Made by a program: the position numbers and the translations under genes
Notes under the pieces: generated by a model
Told to the model about the DNA's origin: nothing
The model's input: the letters and a program-made list of their open reading frames with translations, nothing else
The model's database searches: none
Shown: one piece after another, positions 62,859 through 64,000 of the stretch
How positions within the stretch are numbered: the stretch's first letter is position 1
How the letters are laid out: every line of letters begins with the position of its first letter
Origin: Nonomuraea helvata
GTDB taxonomy: Bacteria > Actinomycetota > Actinomycetes > Streptosporangiales > Streptosporangiaceae
Assembly: GCF_039535785.1 (NCBI RefSeq)
Contig: NZ_BAAAXV010000009.1
Coordinates: 186,001 to 250,000, forward strand
Reading direction: 5' to 3'
DNA length: 64,000 nucleotides

Positions 62859-63797
62859 ATGCACATCGTGTCACTCGCGGGCGGCATCGGCGGGGCCCGC
62901 TTCCTGCGTGGCCTGCGCGCGGCCGCTCCAGACGCCTCGATCACGGTCATCGGCAACACGGGCGACGACATCACCCTGTTCGGGCTCCGGGTCTGCCCGG
63001 ACCTCGACACCGTCATGTACACCCTGGGCAACGGCATCGACGAGGAGCAGGGCTGGGGGCGGGCCAAGGAGTCCCACGTCGTCAAGGAGGAGCTGGCCGC
63101 GTACGGCGTGGAGCCGCAGTGGTTCGGGCTCGGCGACCGCGACTTCGCCACCCACATCGTGCGCTCGCAGATGCTGGAGGCCGGCTACCCCCTGTCACAG
63201 ATCACGCAGGCGCTCTGCGCGCGCTGGCAGCCGGGCGTGCGGCTGCTGCCCATGACAGACGACCGCTGCGAGACCCACGTGGTGGTCGAGGACGAGCGCG
63301 GCAAGCGCGCCGTCCACTTCCAGGAGTGGTGGGTACGGCTGCGCGCCTCGATCCCGGCGCAGTCGTTCGCGCTGGTGGGGGTCGACACGGCCAAGCCCGC
63401 GCCCGGCGTCCTCGAGGCGATCGAGCAGGCCGACGTGGTGATCCTGCCGCCGTCCAACCCGGTCGTGAGCATCGGCACGATCCTGCAGATCCCGGGCATC
63501 CGCGACGCCCTGCTCCCCAAGACCGTGGTCGGTGTCTCGCCGATCATCGGGGGCGCGCCGGTCAGGGGCATGGCCGACGCCTGCCTGACGGCCATCGGGG
63601 TGGAGACGACGGCGCAGGCCGTCCTCGAGCTGTACGGCTCGGAGCTGATCGACGGGTGGCTGGTGGCGGAGGAGGACGAAGGGGTCACGCTCGACGGCGT
63701 CCGGGTGGTCGCCCGGCCCATCCTCATGCACGACACAGACGCCGCGGCCGACATCGCCCGCACCGCCCTCGACCTCGCCCAGGAGGTCGCGCGATGA
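62859..63797 (+). CDS. fbiA: 2-phospho-L-lactate (or PEP-type) transferase of F420 biosynthesis
   Basis: A 312-residue CofD/FbiA. The N-terminus MHIVSLAGGIGGARFLRGL holds the nucleotide-binding loop, followed by VIGNTGDDITLFGLRVCPDLD and the C-terminal ILPPSNPVVSIGTILQIPGI. It joins the guanylated phospho-lactate/PEP moiety to the deazaflavin Fo, making F420-0 or dehydro-F420-0. The ATG at 62859 is chosen over the longer frame. It overlaps fbiB by 4 bp. Confidence 0.96.
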   Translation: MHIVSLAGGIGGARFLRGLRAAAPDASITVIGNTGDDITLFGLRVCPDLDTVMYTLGNGIDEEQGWGRAKESHVVKEELAAYGVEPQWFGLGDRDFATHIVRSQMLEAGYPLSQITQALCARWQPGVRLLPMTDDRCETHVVVEDERGKRAVHFQEWWVRLRASIPAQSFALVGVDTAKPAPGVLEAIEQADVVILPPSNPVVSIGTILQIPGIRDALLPKTVVGVSPIIGGAPVRGMADACLTAIGVETTAQAVLELYGSELIDGWLVAEEDEGVTLDGVRVVARPILMHDTDAAADIARTALDLAQEVAR

Positions 63798-64000
63798 GCG
63801 GCGAGCCCACGCGGCGAGTGGAAGTGATCCCCGTGCCCGGCATCGGCGAGGTGCGGCCGGGGGACGACGTCGCGGCCCTGCTCGAGGACGTCGGCCTGCG
63901 CGACGGTGACATCGTGGTCGTCACCTCCAAGATCGTCAGCAAGGCGGAGGGCCGGATCCGCCAGGCTCCCGACCGCATCCAGGCGATCGCGGACGAGACC
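63794..64000 (+). CDS. fbiB: F420-0:gamma-glutamyl ligase (N-terminal part, cut by window edge)
   Basis: The first 69 residues of FbiB/CofE. It reads RRVEVIPVPGIGEVRPGDDV and DIVVVTSKIVSKAEGRI, the start of the gamma-glutamyl ligase domain that adds glutamates to F420-0. Its ATG overlaps the fbiA stop (ATGA). Whether the C-terminal FMN-dependent domain of actinobacterial FbiB is present lies beyond the window. Confidence 0.93.
   Translation, partial: MSGEPTRRVEVIPVPGIGEVRPGDDVAALLEDVGLRDGDIVVVTSKIVSKAEGRIRQAPDRIQAIADET

Overview
The window is high-GC DNA with densely packed genes and frequent 4-bp start/stop overlaps. Its gene content is that of a filamentous actinomycete: MtrAB-LpqB, WhiB, SecA with an SEC-C tail, a DasR-type GntR regulator, F420 biosynthesis, DUF3499, DUF6912, HGxxPAAW and Rv3235 families. 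Gene order from secA through hpf, comF, lpqB-mtrB-mtrA, ahcY, manB, whiB and fbiA-fbiB resembles the Streptomyces SCO3005-SCO3037 neighbourhood. The CU044_5270-like fragment and the MSERSE peptides suggest Streptosporangiales (for example Nonomuraea or a relative); this is an inference from the sequence alone.

Layout. 0-12 kb is accessory: a partial sugar ABC ATPase, AraC and LysR regulators, an NmrA/quinone-oxidoreductase fusion, acetoacetyl-CoA synthetase, a beta-lactamase-fold hydrolase, a MecA_N-type penicillin-binding protein, three HAD phosphatases and two small lineage-specific genes. 12.3-20.6 kb holds an orphan F0 subunit a and an amino-sugar block. That block has a secreted beta-N-acetylhexosaminidase, all PTS parts as separate genes (EI, HPr, EIIA, EIIB, EIIC), a SIS-domain sugar-phosphate enzyme and a DasR-like regulator. 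A perfect 22-bp dre-like palindrome lies in the divergent promoter. The likely logic is that the lipoprotein releases GlcNAc, the PTS imports it as GlcNAc-6-P, the SIS enzyme helps process it, and the regulator senses phosphorylated amino sugar.

20.8-46.3 kb is mostly conserved actinobacterial core. It contains secA, a YcaQ/AlkZ-type glycosylase beside an IS200/IS605-like (TnpB/omega-RNA end) remnant, and an AraC/VOC pair. It continues with an orphan NarL-type response regulator, hpf, comF, lpqB-mtrB-mtrA, and a membrane/DUF4129/DUF4350/MoxR/DUF58 operon facing a SpoIIM-like and an RDD protein. Two tandem secreted LVIVD-repeat paralogues and a DUF305 lipoprotein end this part. 46.3-64 kb has two adjacent but different S-adenosylhomocysteine hydrolases, MerR, an Ag85-like esterase divergent from a lysyl-phosphatidylglycerol synthase, a CDF transporter and the overlapping manB/Trm112/PGI-PMI operon. 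After an 8 x 13-bp minisatellite, DUF3499, a metallopeptidase-family gene and a dehalogenase-like hydrolase come a 1.5-kb stretch of gene fragments (58.6-60.2 kb), whiB, a Q/P/Y-rich repeat membrane protein, and fbiA-fbiB (cut by the window end).

The least explained signals are these. A 91-bp two-segment inverted repeat lies in the leader of the DasR-like gene. The orphan atpB-like gene has 18-bp repeats in its N-terminus. Small MSERSE ORFs end exactly on the start codons of the next genes. A HAD protein has an Asn in place of its nucleophile and a Shine-Dalgarno that points at an ATC codon. The omega-RNA-like ends lie upstream of the glycosylase. No rRNA, tRNA, CRISPR array, prophage or intact insertion sequence was seen.
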